The translations under genes were made by a program, and so were the position numbers. Positions 17,358-26,616 of a stretch of DNA of 64,000 nucleotides are shown here, piece after piece. Each line of letters opens with the position of its first letter. Positions within the stretch are counted from its first letter, which is position 1. Source of the stretch: an uncultured Arenicella sp. (GTDB lineage Bacteria; Pseudomonadota; Gammaproteobacteria; Arenicellales; Arenicellaceae); contig CANMNN010000018.1 in assembly GCA_947499305.1 (NCBI GenBank), positions 1 to 64,000 of the forward strand, given 5' to 3'. The notes under the pieces are model-generated. The model was not told where the DNA came from and ran no database searches. It worked only from the letters and a program-made list of their open reading frames with translations.

Positions 17358-17869
17358 TGTTCAAGAAAGTAATAGCAAGCGCGCTACTGTTAGTTATGTT
17401 TACAACTAACAGTAGCTTCGCGCATCAACAAAAAGAAGCGTATATAAGCCTATTGTTTAACCAACGTAGCAATAAACTAGAGGTGAGCCACCGATTTTTG
17501 TTGCACGACGCCGAACATGGCTTGGCTCGTGTGATAGATGGCGCCGGCGACTTAAGCATCGACGAGGCCACTCAAAAACGGTTTTTTGAGTATGTGCAAA
17601 CTCACTTTAAAGCACGCACACAAACCGATAAGCCCATTGAGCTGGAGCCTGTGGGTTATGAAGTTGAAGGAAAATATTTTTGGGTCTACCAAGAAGCCAA
17701 TATGCCTGACACCGAATCACTCAAACTCAGGCACTCGGCACTGCATGAGCTATGGCCAGCGCAAACGAACCACATCAATGTGGAAAAAGACGGCTGGGTA
17801 AAATCTGTAAGAATTCAGAAAAAGGATAACGCTCGGTGGCAAATAGTTGAACTTATCAAAGGGGACTAA
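17357..17869 (+). CDS. DUF6702-family secreted protein
   Basis: The 170-residue protein has a Sec signal (cut after SFA near residue 22). The mature part begins HQQKEAYISLLFNQRSNKLEVSHRF, the usual start of DUF6702 proteins, a family often encoded next to M1 peptidases. Its A of ATG is the last base of the preceding stop (TAATG), so translation is probably coupled. The function is unknown; partner or chaperone of the M1 enzyme is an inference from the constant neighbourhood. Confidence 0.75.
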   Translation: MFKKVIASALLLVMFTTNSSFAHQQKEAYISLLFNQRSNKLEVSHRFLLHDAEHGLARVIDGAGDLSIDEATQKRFFEYVQTHFKARTQTDKPIELEPVGYEVEGKYFWVYQEANMPDTESLKLRHSALHELWPAQTNHINVEKDGWVKSVRIQKKDNARWQIVELIKGD

Positions 17870-17935
17870 TTAAGTTCACCACGACATCAACAATTTAATT
17901 AAGGACAATTAGAATCAAACTATTGGAGTCGAACC

Positions 17936-19477
17936 ATGAAGAACGTTTACCTGCGCTTTAGCTGGGCGCTGGCTACTGCATGCATTTTTATCAGCTTAGC
18001 TCACGCAGACACATCACCTAAGAAAATAGCCAAACAAAAATGGCATATGGCGAAGAGCCCAAACTTTACGGTAATGTCTGATGCGGGCGAAAAAAGAGCA
18101 ATCAAATTAGCTCAAAACCTCGAACGGTTCCGCCTAGTTTTCTCGCTTTTGACCAACGTCGACCTTGAAAACAGCATGCGCCCAGTCAGCTTGATAGCGA
18201 CAAAGCGAGACAACACCTATCAGTTTCTAACCGGCAACTCAAAAAACATGCGCAATACTGCCGGTTTCTTCATGGACACAACGAACGGGAATTACTCTGC
18301 GATTAAGTTATCAAAGGGCAATGACAAGTTTAATTTGTCAATATTATTTCATGAGTATACGCACTATGCGAAAGCTAACTTGGTATCAGCAAATAGCCCT
18401 TACTGGTATAGCGAAGGCTTTGCTGATTTTATGGGTCAAATAGAATTTGAGAACGACAGCGTGGTTAACTTCGGCAAACCTCACGTGCGCCACTTACAAA
18501 ATATCTCAGTGATGAAATGGATGCCCTTAGAAACATTATTAAGCGCGACACACATAGATTCGGCCAAGCGAGATGAACGCTACAAAATTTATTCTCAAGG
18601 CTGGCTTTTAGTTCACTACTTTAGCCAAGACTCAGAAAGGTCAAAGCAAAAGAAGAAATATTTCGACTTGCTTGCTCAAGGCTTGAGCCCACGAGAAGCG
18701 ATAGAACAAAGTACCGGAATGAGCCTAAGCGATTTCGAAAAAACGTTACGAAAACACGCAAAACAAAGAAGACATAGCTACTCTCAAATAACCCTGAAAA
18801 GCCCGTTTCAAGACAGCGACATCCAAGTGCGTAGGCTAAGCGATGCCGAAGCCGTCTACGAAATCGGCGTGTTCGCCCTACAAACCAGTTTAGGTTACTC
18901 AACATCAAGACCTTTTTTCGAAAAAGCTTTAAAACTTAAACCCGATTATGCAAATGCCTTAACTGGCTTGGCGAATACATATCTTAGTTCGGACTCGGGA
19001 AAAATGACCGAGCTAATCAATCGATCAAAAGAAATTGAGCCAAAGAACCCGTGGACAGCGACGATTAGCGGCCACTTAAACGGTTGGAAAATGGATGAGC
19101 ATGATGATGAAAAATCTCAGAAAAAGTATTGGAACCTTGCAGTAAAGGACTATAACTTAGCGATTAAGATTGATGACGCAAACCTCGAAGCAATTCTCGC
19201 AGCAGCCGATCTCTATGCCAAAAAAAACCGAAATGAAAAATACTTAGAGCTTATAGAGTACGCATACATAGTAGCCCCGAGCAACTATCAAATCAGAACG
19301 CGCTTAATCTATGGCTACCTTCAGAGTAAACAGGTCGAAAAGGCAGACAGTATCGCCAACTTGATTCGCCGAAATCACCACATGTCTGAGTCCAATATTA
19401 AAAGGTTCGAAGACTGGTATGCTAAATCAAAATCGGATGCCTGCGATAACGACGAAGAAATATTAAGCGAATGCTAA
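17936..19477 (+). CDS. Secreted gluzincin-type peptidase with TPR repeats
   Basis: ATG 17936 has GGAG seven bases upstream. A Sec signal is cut near AHA (residue 24). The zinc site HEYTH is at about 139-143, with a Glu in YSEGFADF some 17 residues later, as in DUF1570/peptidase MA-like gluzincins. From about 300 there are TPR-like helical repeats (FFEKALKLKPDYANALTGLA, then YNLAIKIDDANLEAILAAADLY), usually used for protein binding. It is the third peptidase-related gene in a row on this strand. Substrate unknown. Catalytic residues look complete. Confidence 0.8.
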   Translation: MKNVYLRFSWALATACIFISLAHADTSPKKIAKQKWHMAKSPNFTVMSDAGEKRAIKLAQNLERFRLVFSLLTNVDLENSMRPVSLIATKRDNTYQFLTGNSKNMRNTAGFFMDTTNGNYSAIKLSKGNDKFNLSILFHEYTHYAKANLVSANSPYWYSEGFADFMGQIEFENDSVVNFGKPHVRHLQNISVMKWMPLETLLSATHIDSAKRDERYKIYSQGWLLVHYFSQDSERSKQKKKYFDLLAQGLSPREAIEQSTGMSLSDFEKTLRKHAKQRRHSYSQITLKSPFQDSDIQVRRLSDAEAVYEIGVFALQTSLGYSTSRPFFEKALKLKPDYANALTGLANTYLSSDSGKMTELINRSKEIEPKNPWTATISGHLNGWKMDEHDDEKSQKKYWNLAVKDYNLAIKIDDANLEAILAAADLYAKKNRNEKYLELIEYAYIVAPSNYQIRTRLIYGYLQSKQVEKADSIANLIRRNHHMSESNIKRFEDWYAKSKSDACDNDEEILSEC

Positions 19478-19577
19478 CTTAATCCTTCAGCAACCTTGTT
19501 ATTGTATGGCCCATAGTAAGCTTTGAACTAAAAGCTTGCCGATAAAACACAAATATAAACCACCACCGGAGATATTC

Positions 19578-22436
19578 TTGAACAAGCTACCCTTCCTAGC
19601 GGCAAGTGTGTCAGCGCTGCTTTTAGCAGGCTGTGTAAACACACAAACGCCCTCAACCGAACCTTCTGCCGATGCAAGCTTTAAAAAAGTCGAGACAGTT
19701 ACTAAAAAAGGCGATGAAATCGTCATTCCGTATAGCAAATACGTATTAGACAATGGCTTGACCGTTGTTCTTCATCCAGACAATTCCGACCCATTAGTGC
19801 ACGTCGATATTACCTACCATGTAGGTTCGGGCCGAGAAGACGTTGGTAAATCTGGCTTCGCACACTTTTTTGAACACATGATGTTTCAAGGCTCTGAAAA
19901 CGTAGCCGACGAACAGCACTTTGGCTTAATTACCGAATCAGGCGGTACTTTAAACGGAACAACCAATAGCGATCGAACCAACTATTTTGAAACTGTACCG
20001 TCTAACCAGTTGGAGCGCATGCTTTGGCTTGAAGCAGATCGCATGGGCTTTTTCTTAGATGCCGTCACTCAAAAGAAGTTTGAGAATCAACGAGAAACGG
20101 TAAAGAACGAGCGTGGGCAACGCGTTGATAACCGGCCTTATGGCTTACTTGGAGAGCGCGTCGGCGAAGCCATGTTCCCCGAAGGCCATCCGTATTCTTG
20201 GTCAGTAATCGGCTACATAGAAGACCTGAATCGTGCCACGTTAGAAGACCTCAAGAAGTTCTTTCTTCGTTGGTACGGGCCAAACAACGCTACGTTGACC
20301 ATAGGCGGTGATTTTGACGAAGTGCAAACCTTGGCTTGGATCAGCAAATATTTCGGAGGTATTCCACGCGGCCCCGAAGTTGAAAAGCCAGTTTACACAC
20401 CAGTAACTCTAGATAAGGATCGCTATATCTCGCTTGAAGACAATGTCGCCTTGCCACTGATGTATATGTCGTTCCCTACGGTTAATAGTAGCCACCCAGA
20501 TGAAGCGCCGCTTGATGTATTAGCAAGTATTTTAGGCTCAGGTAAAACCTCGCTTCTGTACAAAAATCTCGTCAAGAACCGCAAAGCTGTACAAGCACAG
20601 GCCAGCCATGGGTGTCGTGAATTGAACTGTGAATTCACACTATTGTCGCTACCAAGTCCCGCAAATAACTTAGCGGAACTAGAGCAAATTACTCGTGCCT
20701 CGCTTGAAGAATTTGAAGCCCGTGGCGCAAACGACGATGATATTCAACGCGTCAAAGCCAGCATCATTTCTGGCATGATCTACGGTCTTGAAAGCGTTAG
20801 TGGCAAAGTAAGCCAACTAGCCTATTACGAAACATTTCAAGATAACCCGAATGCAATTAAAGCCGATATAGCTCGTTATGAGGGCGTGACTAAGGCCGAC
20901 GTAATGCGCGTATACAAGCAATACATAAAAGATAAGCCGGCCGTGATCATGAGTATAGTGCCAAAGGGGCAAGCTGACGCAATCATAAAAGCCGATACAT
21001 GGCAGCGATATGAACGCAATATTCCAGAAGATCAACCCAGTGAACTAGCTCTACGCCCTGGGACTTCTGACTTTGATCGTTCGATAGTGCCACCGTCTGG
21101 GGCCAACCCAAGTATCAAAGTGCCCGCGCTTTATCGTGCTGAAACAAAGAACGGAGTGAAAGTGTTGGGCGCGGTCAACAATGAAGTGCCAACAACAACT
21201 ATCGAACTGCGCATTCCTGCAGGCCAAACGCGCGAGCCAGTTTCAAAACTTGGCTTAGCGAGCTTAACGGCAGCGATGATGGGCGAAGCAACTAAAACAT
21301 CAACAGCGGAAGACTTAGCCAATCGCTTAGAAAAGTTGGGATCGTCTGTTAACTTTGGCGCCGGCGATCAGTTTTCAACACTTAGTATTCGTACCCTAAC
21401 TGAAAACCTTGACGAAACGCTCAACATCGCGCTCGAGAAACTTACTTCTCCCAAATTTGATCAAGCGGACTTCGATCGTTTGCAAAACCAACAAATTGAA
21501 GGTTTGAAATTTGCACAAAAAAACGCAGGTACAATTGCTACCGAGGTTTTCTCAAAACTGGCGTTTGGCACCGATAATAGCTTTGCGCATAGCAACTTAG
21601 GATCAATCGATACTGTTAAAGAGCTGACGCTAGAAGATGTTAAAAATTTCTACGCGTCAAACTACGGCCCAAAATCAGCGGACATTATTGTCGTAAGTGA
21701 TTTGAATAAGGCACAGGTTACATCCAAGCTAAACCGTTTTAGCGCATGGGACGGGGGAAATACCGAAGCCAACCCAGTTGAAGCATTTCCTGAATTAGAG
21801 ACGGGCACACTGTATTTGGTTGATAAGCCAGATGCGGCCCAGTCTGAGATTCGGATTGGCAAGCGCTCTCTAAACTACGATGCGACAGGCGAGTATTACA
21901 AAGCAGGGCTCATGAACTATAACTTAGGAGGCGCATTCAATAGCCGCATCAATCTCAACCTACGTGAAGACAAAGGCTATACCTATGGAGCACGCTCGTT
22001 CTTCAACGGAAATAAGTTGCGAGGCCAGTATCGCGCGCAAGCCGGTGTGCGCGCTGACGCAACCGCCGCATCTATCGTTGAATTTCGAAAAGAGATTAGT
22101 AACTTCAGAGAAAATGGTATCACTGATGCTGAAATGGCATTCATGAAGAGCGCTATCGGCCAACGTGACGCCCGAGCTTATGAGACGCCAAATCAAAAGA
22201 TAAGCTTTTTGTCTGAAATTGCGAACTACGACCTAGCCCCGAGCTTTGTCGATGAGCGCAACGAGATATTAGCCAATATTCAAGCTGACGAAATCAACAC
22301 ATTAGCGAAGAAACACATCAACCTCGACGATATGATCACCGTCGTTGTTGGTGATAAAGCCAAGATTTTAGAGAGCTTAAGCGAAATCGCAGACACCATT
22401 GTAGAATTGGACGTAGACGGAAATATAGTTGAATAA
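19578..22436 (+). CDS. M16-family zinc metallopeptidase lipoprotein
   Basis: I chose TTG 19578, eight bases after CGGAG, because it starts directly with a lipoprotein signal (MNKLPFLAASVSALLLAGC, lipobox LAGC). An in-frame TTG at 19536 would place 14 odd residues in front. The N-terminal M16 domain has the inverted zinc motif HFFEH at about 96-100 and the usual RTNYFETVP segment. The second half is an M16 C-terminal repeat without a zinc motif (RLNLREDKGYTYGA). Known: such pitrilysin/PqqL-like enzymes degrade peptides in a closed chamber. It is outer-membrane or periplasm anchored and ends at a strong terminator. Confidence 0.93.
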   Translation: MNKLPFLAASVSALLLAGCVNTQTPSTEPSADASFKKVETVTKKGDEIVIPYSKYVLDNGLTVVLHPDNSDPLVHVDITYHVGSGREDVGKSGFAHFFEHMMFQGSENVADEQHFGLITESGGTLNGTTNSDRTNYFETVPSNQLERMLWLEADRMGFFLDAVTQKKFENQRETVKNERGQRVDNRPYGLLGERVGEAMFPEGHPYSWSVIGYIEDLNRATLEDLKKFFLRWYGPNNATLTIGGDFDEVQTLAWISKYFGGIPRGPEVEKPVYTPVTLDKDRYISLEDNVALPLMYMSFPTVNSSHPDEAPLDVLASILGSGKTSLLYKNLVKNRKAVQAQASHGCRELNCEFTLLSLPSPANNLAELEQITRASLEEFEARGANDDDIQRVKASIISGMIYGLESVSGKVSQLAYYETFQDNPNAIKADIARYEGVTKADVMRVYKQYIKDKPAVIMSIVPKGQADAIIKADTWQRYERNIPEDQPSELALRPGTSDFDRSIVPPSGANPSIKVPALYRAETKNGVKVLGAVNNEVPTTTIELRIPAGQTREPVSKLGLASLTAAMMGEATKTSTAEDLANRLEKLGSSVNFGAGDQFSTLSIRTLTENLDETLNIALEKLTSPKFDQADFDRLQNQQIEGLKFAQKNAGTIATEVFSKLAFGTDNSFAHSNLGSIDTVKELTLEDVKNFYASNYGPKSADIIVVSDLNKAQVTSKLNRFSAWDGGNTEANPVEAFPELETGTLYLVDKPDAAQSEIRIGKRSLNYDATGEYYKAGLMNYNLGGAFNSRINLNLREDKGYTYGARSFFNGNKLRGQYRAQAGVRADATAASIVEFRKEISNFRENGITDAEMAFMKSAIGQRDARAYETPNQKISFLSEIANYDLAPSFVDERNEILANIQADEINTLAKKHINLDDMITVVVGDKAKILESLSEIADTIVELDVDGNIVE

Positions 22437-22454
22437 ACGGTAGCATCAACAATC

Positions 22455-22486
22455 AAGGCCGCTCCTAGTTTGGAGCGGCCTTTTTT
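22455..22486 (+). terminator. Intrinsic terminator after the M16 peptidase gene
   Basis: The stem AAGGCCGCTCC / GGAGCGGCCTT has a 6-base loop and is followed by a T-run. It ends the peptidase gene cluster. Confidence 0.9.
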
Positions 22487-22548
22487 ATGCCTGTGCCTAA
22501 CTCAATATTGACTCAATACCAAAGCCCCATTTGCTATAATTACGCCAT

Positions 22549-22866
22549 ATGGACCCTCTAGAAAATAAACTAAAAACCACTGGCTTCTGGCTAAGCCTTG
22601 GCGCAGTAAATCACGTCATTTGCATCACTGTAGTTCTTTTCGGCTGCGCCTATTCAGGCTTTAGTTGTCAGGGTGATGATATGAAGAGCGTACTATCGAT
22701 CTACGCATTTACGATCTTCACTCCTCAGGTAGCGTTAGAAATGATCGTTCTTCTGGCAACCCTTCTCACCTTTAAGTCTCTGAGTGAATTCAAAAAAGAT
22801 GCGCGCCCAATTACATGGTTTCTAATTAGCCTAGCCCCTCTTGTGCTTTATCTATACTGGCAATAG
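22549..22866 (+). CDS. Small integral membrane protein, unknown
   Basis: The 105-residue protein has hydrophobic segments at about 13-33, 48-73 and 87-103, so it probably spans the inner membrane three times. It has two cysteines near 34-42 that would face one side. I recognise no family. It stands alone between the M16 terminator and a convergent small secreted-protein gene. TATAATTACG-like sequence lies just before the ATG but overlaps the ribosome-binding region. Confidence 0.5.
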   Translation: MDPLENKLKTTGFWLSLGAVNHVICITVVLFGCAYSGFSCQGDDMKSVLSIYAFTIFTPQVALEMIVLLATLLTFKSLSEFKKDARPITWFLISLAPLVLYLYWQ

Positions 22867-22883
22867 CTAAAATCTAGAACGGC

Positions 22884-23195
22884 CTAGCCCTGCTGATCGG
22901 TTTCATCACGCTCCTTTTTTCGCGGACGCTCAGGTTTACATGCCAGCACCTGCTCTTCTTGGGGCGGTGTAACACAAACACCAGAGACCTCACCACGACG
23001 ACCTTCAAACTGGCAAACATCATCAACTTGTAAATTGGCACAAGCCTCTATTGCTTCTTTCGGCGCTCCTCGCTTACTCCGTTTTTCACCATCAGCATGA
23101 TGGTTAGCTAAAACTGAATTTGAGCTGAAAAGCAACATCGCTACCATTAGGCCCATTCCAAGGCGATTGGATGTTTCGATAATATTTGTTTTCAT
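22884..23195 (-). CDS. Small secreted cysteine-containing protein
   Basis: I chose ATG 23195, with GGA eight bases upstream, over the GTG at 23207. The 103-residue protein has a signal peptide (cut after VLA), then a short His/Asp start and the pattern PKEAIEAC-x(7)-C-x-F-x-GRRG-x(4)-GVC-x(9)-LAC-x-P. The evenly placed four cysteines suggest two disulfides. Small periplasmic proteins with this pattern occur in many Proteobacteria and have no known role. It is the last gene after the haloperoxidase-porin pair, 46 bases after the porin stop. Confidence 0.65.
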   Translation of the reverse strand: MKTNIIETSNRLGMGLMVAMLLFSSNSVLANHHADGEKRSKRGAPKEAIEACANLQVDDVCQFEGRRGEVSGVCVTPPQEEQVLACKPERPRKKERDETDQQG

Positions 23196-23253
23196 AGTGA
23201 TTTCCACGTGTTGATAGTATTGAAAGTAGTAGTACTAGAGTTTTCGACCGAGG

Positions 23254-24321
23254 TTAAAAACTGTAGCGAAGCGACACGCTAACTTCGGTGTCATCATTGT
23301 CCAAAATACTAATACCGTTTACGTCTACTTGAGCATCGCTATGATTAAGCCCAAAATTCAAGGATAAACCGCGCGCTACATCAAAAGCGACACCTGCGGC
23401 GTAGGATGTCTCGCTTTGACCCTCGATATCTCCAAAATGCGCCTCAGCGGAAAACGCCAAACGGCCGATTTTTCTCGATGCACCCAAGGAAACGTATTTT
23501 CTGTCTAACGATATAAAGCTGTTACTGAGCTGCTCGAATCCAAGCTCAGCATCGAATACCGAGCTTCCGTACGTCAACTCGCTTACGAATCCAAGCGACT
23601 TGGATTCCAACGATGCAAAATCAAATGAAGACATACCTGAAAAATCCAAGTTATCTGCGAAATTGTATTCAGTATCTCTATAGCGTATCGCGAACCTGTA
23701 ATCTTTATTGCCCATCGGACGCTGATAAGTACCACCTACTTCATAACCGCCGTCTTGATCAAAAGTCGCTAACAATTGAGCAGGTCCGAAACGCCCAATA
23801 TAGGTAATTCCATAGTCCCCTAGCTGACCTAAACGATCATCAAAGTTCAACTCAGCATTACCCACACCTCGGCGGCGGCGAGCCTGTTCTCGAACCAGCT
23901 CGCTCACATTCCCGACTGAGACAGTACCCCAGACACCTGATAAATAGGCAGCGATGTTATCTTCATAATCGCCGTCATCATCCGAACCCTCTCCAAAATA
24001 TGCAGCGCCGAGTGTCCAGCTATTTGAAAGTTGAGTTTCGGCATTGATTTGAAAATTGCCTAGCAATTGATAATCGGTGTCATCATCTGAATCTCTATAG
24101 ATAGAAGAAGCGTCAAATAGGCCGTTCACAGAGAACGTAACATCTGCATATTCGAACGCAAGCGGCTCTTCGAGTGAGGAAAGGCTCTCATAGTTGAGAT
24201 CCACCGCGGAAGCTAAAGGCGATATCAACGTTGCGCTAATGAAGAAAAGGCTAACAAGCTTTTGCTTTGGCACAGCGCACACATGGGGTGTTTCTTGAAA
24301 CGAGTGATTTTTTATATCCAT
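23254..24321 (-). CDS. Outer-membrane porin-type beta-barrel protein
   Basis: The 355-residue protein has a long N-region then a Sec signal (VSLFFISATLISPLASA, cut near residue 39). The mature part alternates polar and hydrophobic residues with many Y, F, G, D and N and ends in SLRYSF, a terminal Phe typical of Bam-inserted barrels. It resembles general gammaproteobacterial porins. Its ATG is two bases after the haloperoxidase stop, so the two are coupled. Inferred: it passes substrate or halide for the exported enzyme. Selectivity cannot be read from the sequence. Confidence 0.8.
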   Translation of the reverse strand: MDIKNHSFQETPHVCAVPKQKLVSLFFISATLISPLASAVDLNYESLSSLEEPLAFEYADVTFSVNGLFDASSIYRDSDDDTDYQLLGNFQINAETQLSNSWTLGAAYFGEGSDDDGDYEDNIAAYLSGVWGTVSVGNVSELVREQARRRRGVGNAELNFDDRLGQLGDYGITYIGRFGPAQLLATFDQDGGYEVGGTYQRPMGNKDYRFAIRYRDTEYNFADNLDFSGMSSFDFASLESKSLGFVSELTYGSSVFDAELGFEQLSNSFISLDRKYVSLGASRKIGRLAFSAEAHFGDIEGQSETSYAAGVAFDVARGLSLNFGLNHSDAQVDVNGISILDNDDTEVSVSLRYSF

Positions 24322-24323
24322 TG

Positions 24324-25697
24324 TTACACCTTCTTCTGAAACATAGTTGTAAATGCATGCTTTGCGATACCACGCCCAGCCGTCATCGCTTGACTATGGT
24401 CGAGCTCCCAGTGGACACCACCGTACAAGCGACTTAAACCATTTTCGTCAGCGATTTGGCTCAAGCTTGTCCAACTGCGCTTTATGTCGCGTAACTGTGG
24501 CCAAATCACTAAGTCTGGAGATTGGCCAGTTATAGAGACTCGATCGTGACCTTGAATCAGCGCAATCATTTCAGCCCCAGCTGCACCAAATGTTGAATGA
24601 CCAGATGTATAAGCGGGAAACGGCGGAGTGGGAATATAACTTCTCCAGTTTTTCTGGCGTTTCACCCTACTATCTTTGTTGCCGAGGAGCGAGGCTCGTT
24701 GACGGATCGCGCTTTCAGGGCGAAGTATGTCGTGCATGTACTTACTGTCCCAAGCAGATATAGAAGCGTCACACTGGGTCATTCCGATCAAAGCAAAGTG
24801 TCGAGCTTGTTCGATAAAACTATATTGCCTACCTTGAAGCACTTGCATAGCGATATAGATAAAGTGGCCAGGAGGCGTTACCCCCCAAGGGCCGTCTTCC
24901 CAAAAGAGTGCGATCTCAGATTGATCAGCGGTTCTAATCTGGCTGTCAGCACCCCCTAAATCTCTAATTGTTACAAACTCCTTTGCAAACTCAGGGCTCG
25001 CCGGGTCATAAAATTCGTGTGCACGAAACTGCGAACCACTGGACATGGTCCAAGGTTTGATTTTGCCATGTCCAGGAAACAAGCCTCTATCAAAGGAGCC
25101 GAATGCCGGCCCGGGTTGGGCGCTATAAAAAGTGCCTGTTGGCCGCCAGCGCAGGGCATCTTGACGACGCTGGTATCGACCCAAGTAGAAATTTACTTCG
25201 CTTGACTCTGAGCCATCGTCGTTACGCATACGAACTACCTTACGCGCAACCTTTTTACCCCAATCTACCGCTTGAGATTTGGCCTCACCATCTGCAAACC
25301 GTTTTAAAAAAGCCGACTTCTCAACTAAGAATGGCTGCTGGAAAACCTCCGCAGCCGCGTTTGCGAATGCAATGCCATAGGCGATTTCTGGGTCTGCATT
25401 GATCGGACCGCGCCCGATTCCATATGGTTCTTGATAATCTTGTGTGATGGCATTAGCCGCCAGAAAGCCAGCGGCCATTGGCATAGCAAAATTGTAGGCT
25501 GCTCGCGGTGGCGCGACACGCTGATCTCGAGTCTGCTGCAAGATAACATCCACCCAATGGAACACCGTATTCTGATGTTCGGGGGCAATAATTTGGCTCA
25601 AATATGAGTGCTTACTTCCAAAAGGAGCCGTTGTGCATGCAGCCATGGTCAGCATTGGTGTCGCTGCCATGTATTTCAAAATTTGTCGTCTATTCAC
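24324..25697 (-). CDS. Vanadium-dependent haloperoxidase/PAP2-type enzyme, Tat-exported
   Basis: Known: these enzymes bind vanadate and use H2O2 to oxidise halides, and share an active site with PAP2 acid phosphatases. The full site is present: KYMHDILRPE near 318-327 (Lys and Arg), TSGHS near 363 (Ser-Gly-His), and RLYGGVHWELD near 421-431 (Arg and His). The start is GTG 25697, which gives NRRQILKYMAATPML, a twin-arginine signal. A GTG at 25730 is also open but has no ribosome site. A Cys after TMAA may make it a lipoprotein. It is first of a three-gene operon with a porin, divergent from a two-component system. Confidence 0.85.
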   Translation of the reverse strand: MNRRQILKYMAATPMLTMAACTTAPFGSKHSYLSQIIAPEHQNTVFHWVDVILQQTRDQRVAPPRAAYNFAMPMAAGFLAANAITQDYQEPYGIGRGPINADPEIAYGIAFANAAAEVFQQPFLVEKSAFLKRFADGEAKSQAVDWGKKVARKVVRMRNDDGSESSEVNFYLGRYQRRQDALRWRPTGTFYSAQPGPAFGSFDRGLFPGHGKIKPWTMSSGSQFRAHEFYDPASPEFAKEFVTIRDLGGADSQIRTADQSEIALFWEDGPWGVTPPGHFIYIAMQVLQGRQYSFIEQARHFALIGMTQCDASISAWDSKYMHDILRPESAIRQRASLLGNKDSRVKRQKNWRSYIPTPPFPAYTSGHSTFGAAGAEMIALIQGHDRVSITGQSPDLVIWPQLRDIKRSWTSLSQIADENGLSRLYGGVHWELDHSQAMTAGRGIAKHAFTTMFQKKV

Positions 25698-25802
25698 GGT
25701 TATTAGTAACCTCACTTTGATTCTTGGCACTTATATTTTAACTTTTAAGTCTTATTAGAGTTTGCCAAAACAGTATGAGATTGTGTCATTTCTATGAGCG
25801 CT

Positions 25803-25820
25803 TGATACATTTGAGATACA
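25803..25820. promoter_or_regulatory. Tandem GATACA direct repeat, possible response-regulator site
   Basis: GATACA occurs at 25804-25809 and 25815-25820, exactly 11 bases apart, in the gap between the divergent haloperoxidase operon and response-regulator gene. OmpR-type regulators usually bind direct repeats with about one helical turn between them, so this could be the site of the neighbouring regulator. Confidence 0.35.
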
Positions 25821-25875
25821 ACTTCTGTTGCTATATTTGCTATCGTTAGACTTAGACATACTTGGATCGCAACGA

Positions 25876-26586
25876 ATGCAAAATGACAAACCAACAGTAT
25901 TAATTGTCGATGACGAAATCGATATTCGAGAGCCACTTTGCGATTACCTTCAGCTCAATGGATTCAATACACTCGATGCAGAGAACAGTGAGAGTGCCGA
26001 GAAGCTGCTTGATACACATCCCATTGATCTCATCGTGCTTGATATTATGATGCCCGGCGAAAGCGGTCTCGACCTTTGCAAAAGATTATCGCAAACAAGG
26101 AAAGTACCGATTATTCTCTTAACCGCTTTAACTGACGACACTGACCGAATTGTTGGGCTCGAGCTCGGGGCCGACGACTATTTAGGAAAGCCTTTTAATC
26201 CACGCGAGCTGATTGCGCGCATCAGGTCGGTACTAAGAAGATCATCGCTACCGCATGAGCCCGCCGACTCTAAATTGTATAAATTCGAAGATTGGCATCT
26301 CGACAATGATTTAGGAGAAGTCATCAGAAACAATGGGACAGTAGTAATGCTGAGCACTGGAGAATTGAAACTACTGAAAGTGTTTGTACAGAATCCTAAC
26401 AAAATTTTATCCAGAGACCAGCTAATCTCTTTAACTCAGGGAAGAGATTCTTTCCCGTATGAGCGCAGCATAGACAACATGATCAGTCGCCTACGAAAAA
26501 AAATTGAACCCGACATCAGTAAGCCTAAATATATCCTCACTGTTTGGGGCGGCGGCTATAAGTTTCTCTTTAAAGAAAAATCTTAG
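25876..26586 (+). CDS. OmpR-family response regulator
   Basis: I chose ATG 25876, giving 236 residues. The longer frame from 25828 adds 16 residues unlike the family. The receiver domain has the acidic pair D12/D13 (VDDE), phosphoacceptor D56 (VLDIMMPG) and Lys at about 105 (LGKPF). The C-terminal winged helix (about 135-235) has LSTGELKLLKVF, RDQLISL, RSIDNMISRLRKKIE and GGGYKF. It is 30 bases upstream of its probable histidine kinase and divergent from the haloperoxidase operon, which is its likely target. The input signal is unknown. Confidence 0.92.
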   Translation: MQNDKPTVLIVDDEIDIREPLCDYLQLNGFNTLDAENSESAEKLLDTHPIDLIVLDIMMPGESGLDLCKRLSQTRKVPIILLTALTDDTDRIVGLELGADDYLGKPFNPRELIARIRSVLRRSSLPHEPADSKLYKFEDWHLDNDLGEVIRNNGTVVMLSTGELKLLKVFVQNPNKILSRDQLISLTQGRDSFPYERSIDNMISRLRKKIEPDISKPKYILTVWGGGYKFLFKEKS

Positions 26587-26616
26587 CTTACCTGACTTAG
26601 CCGATACGAGAGAACT

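Noticed and set aside
24353-25402. Plus-strand frames opposite the haloperoxidase gene
   Set aside because: They lack ribosome sites and motifs and lie wholly inside a conserved gene.
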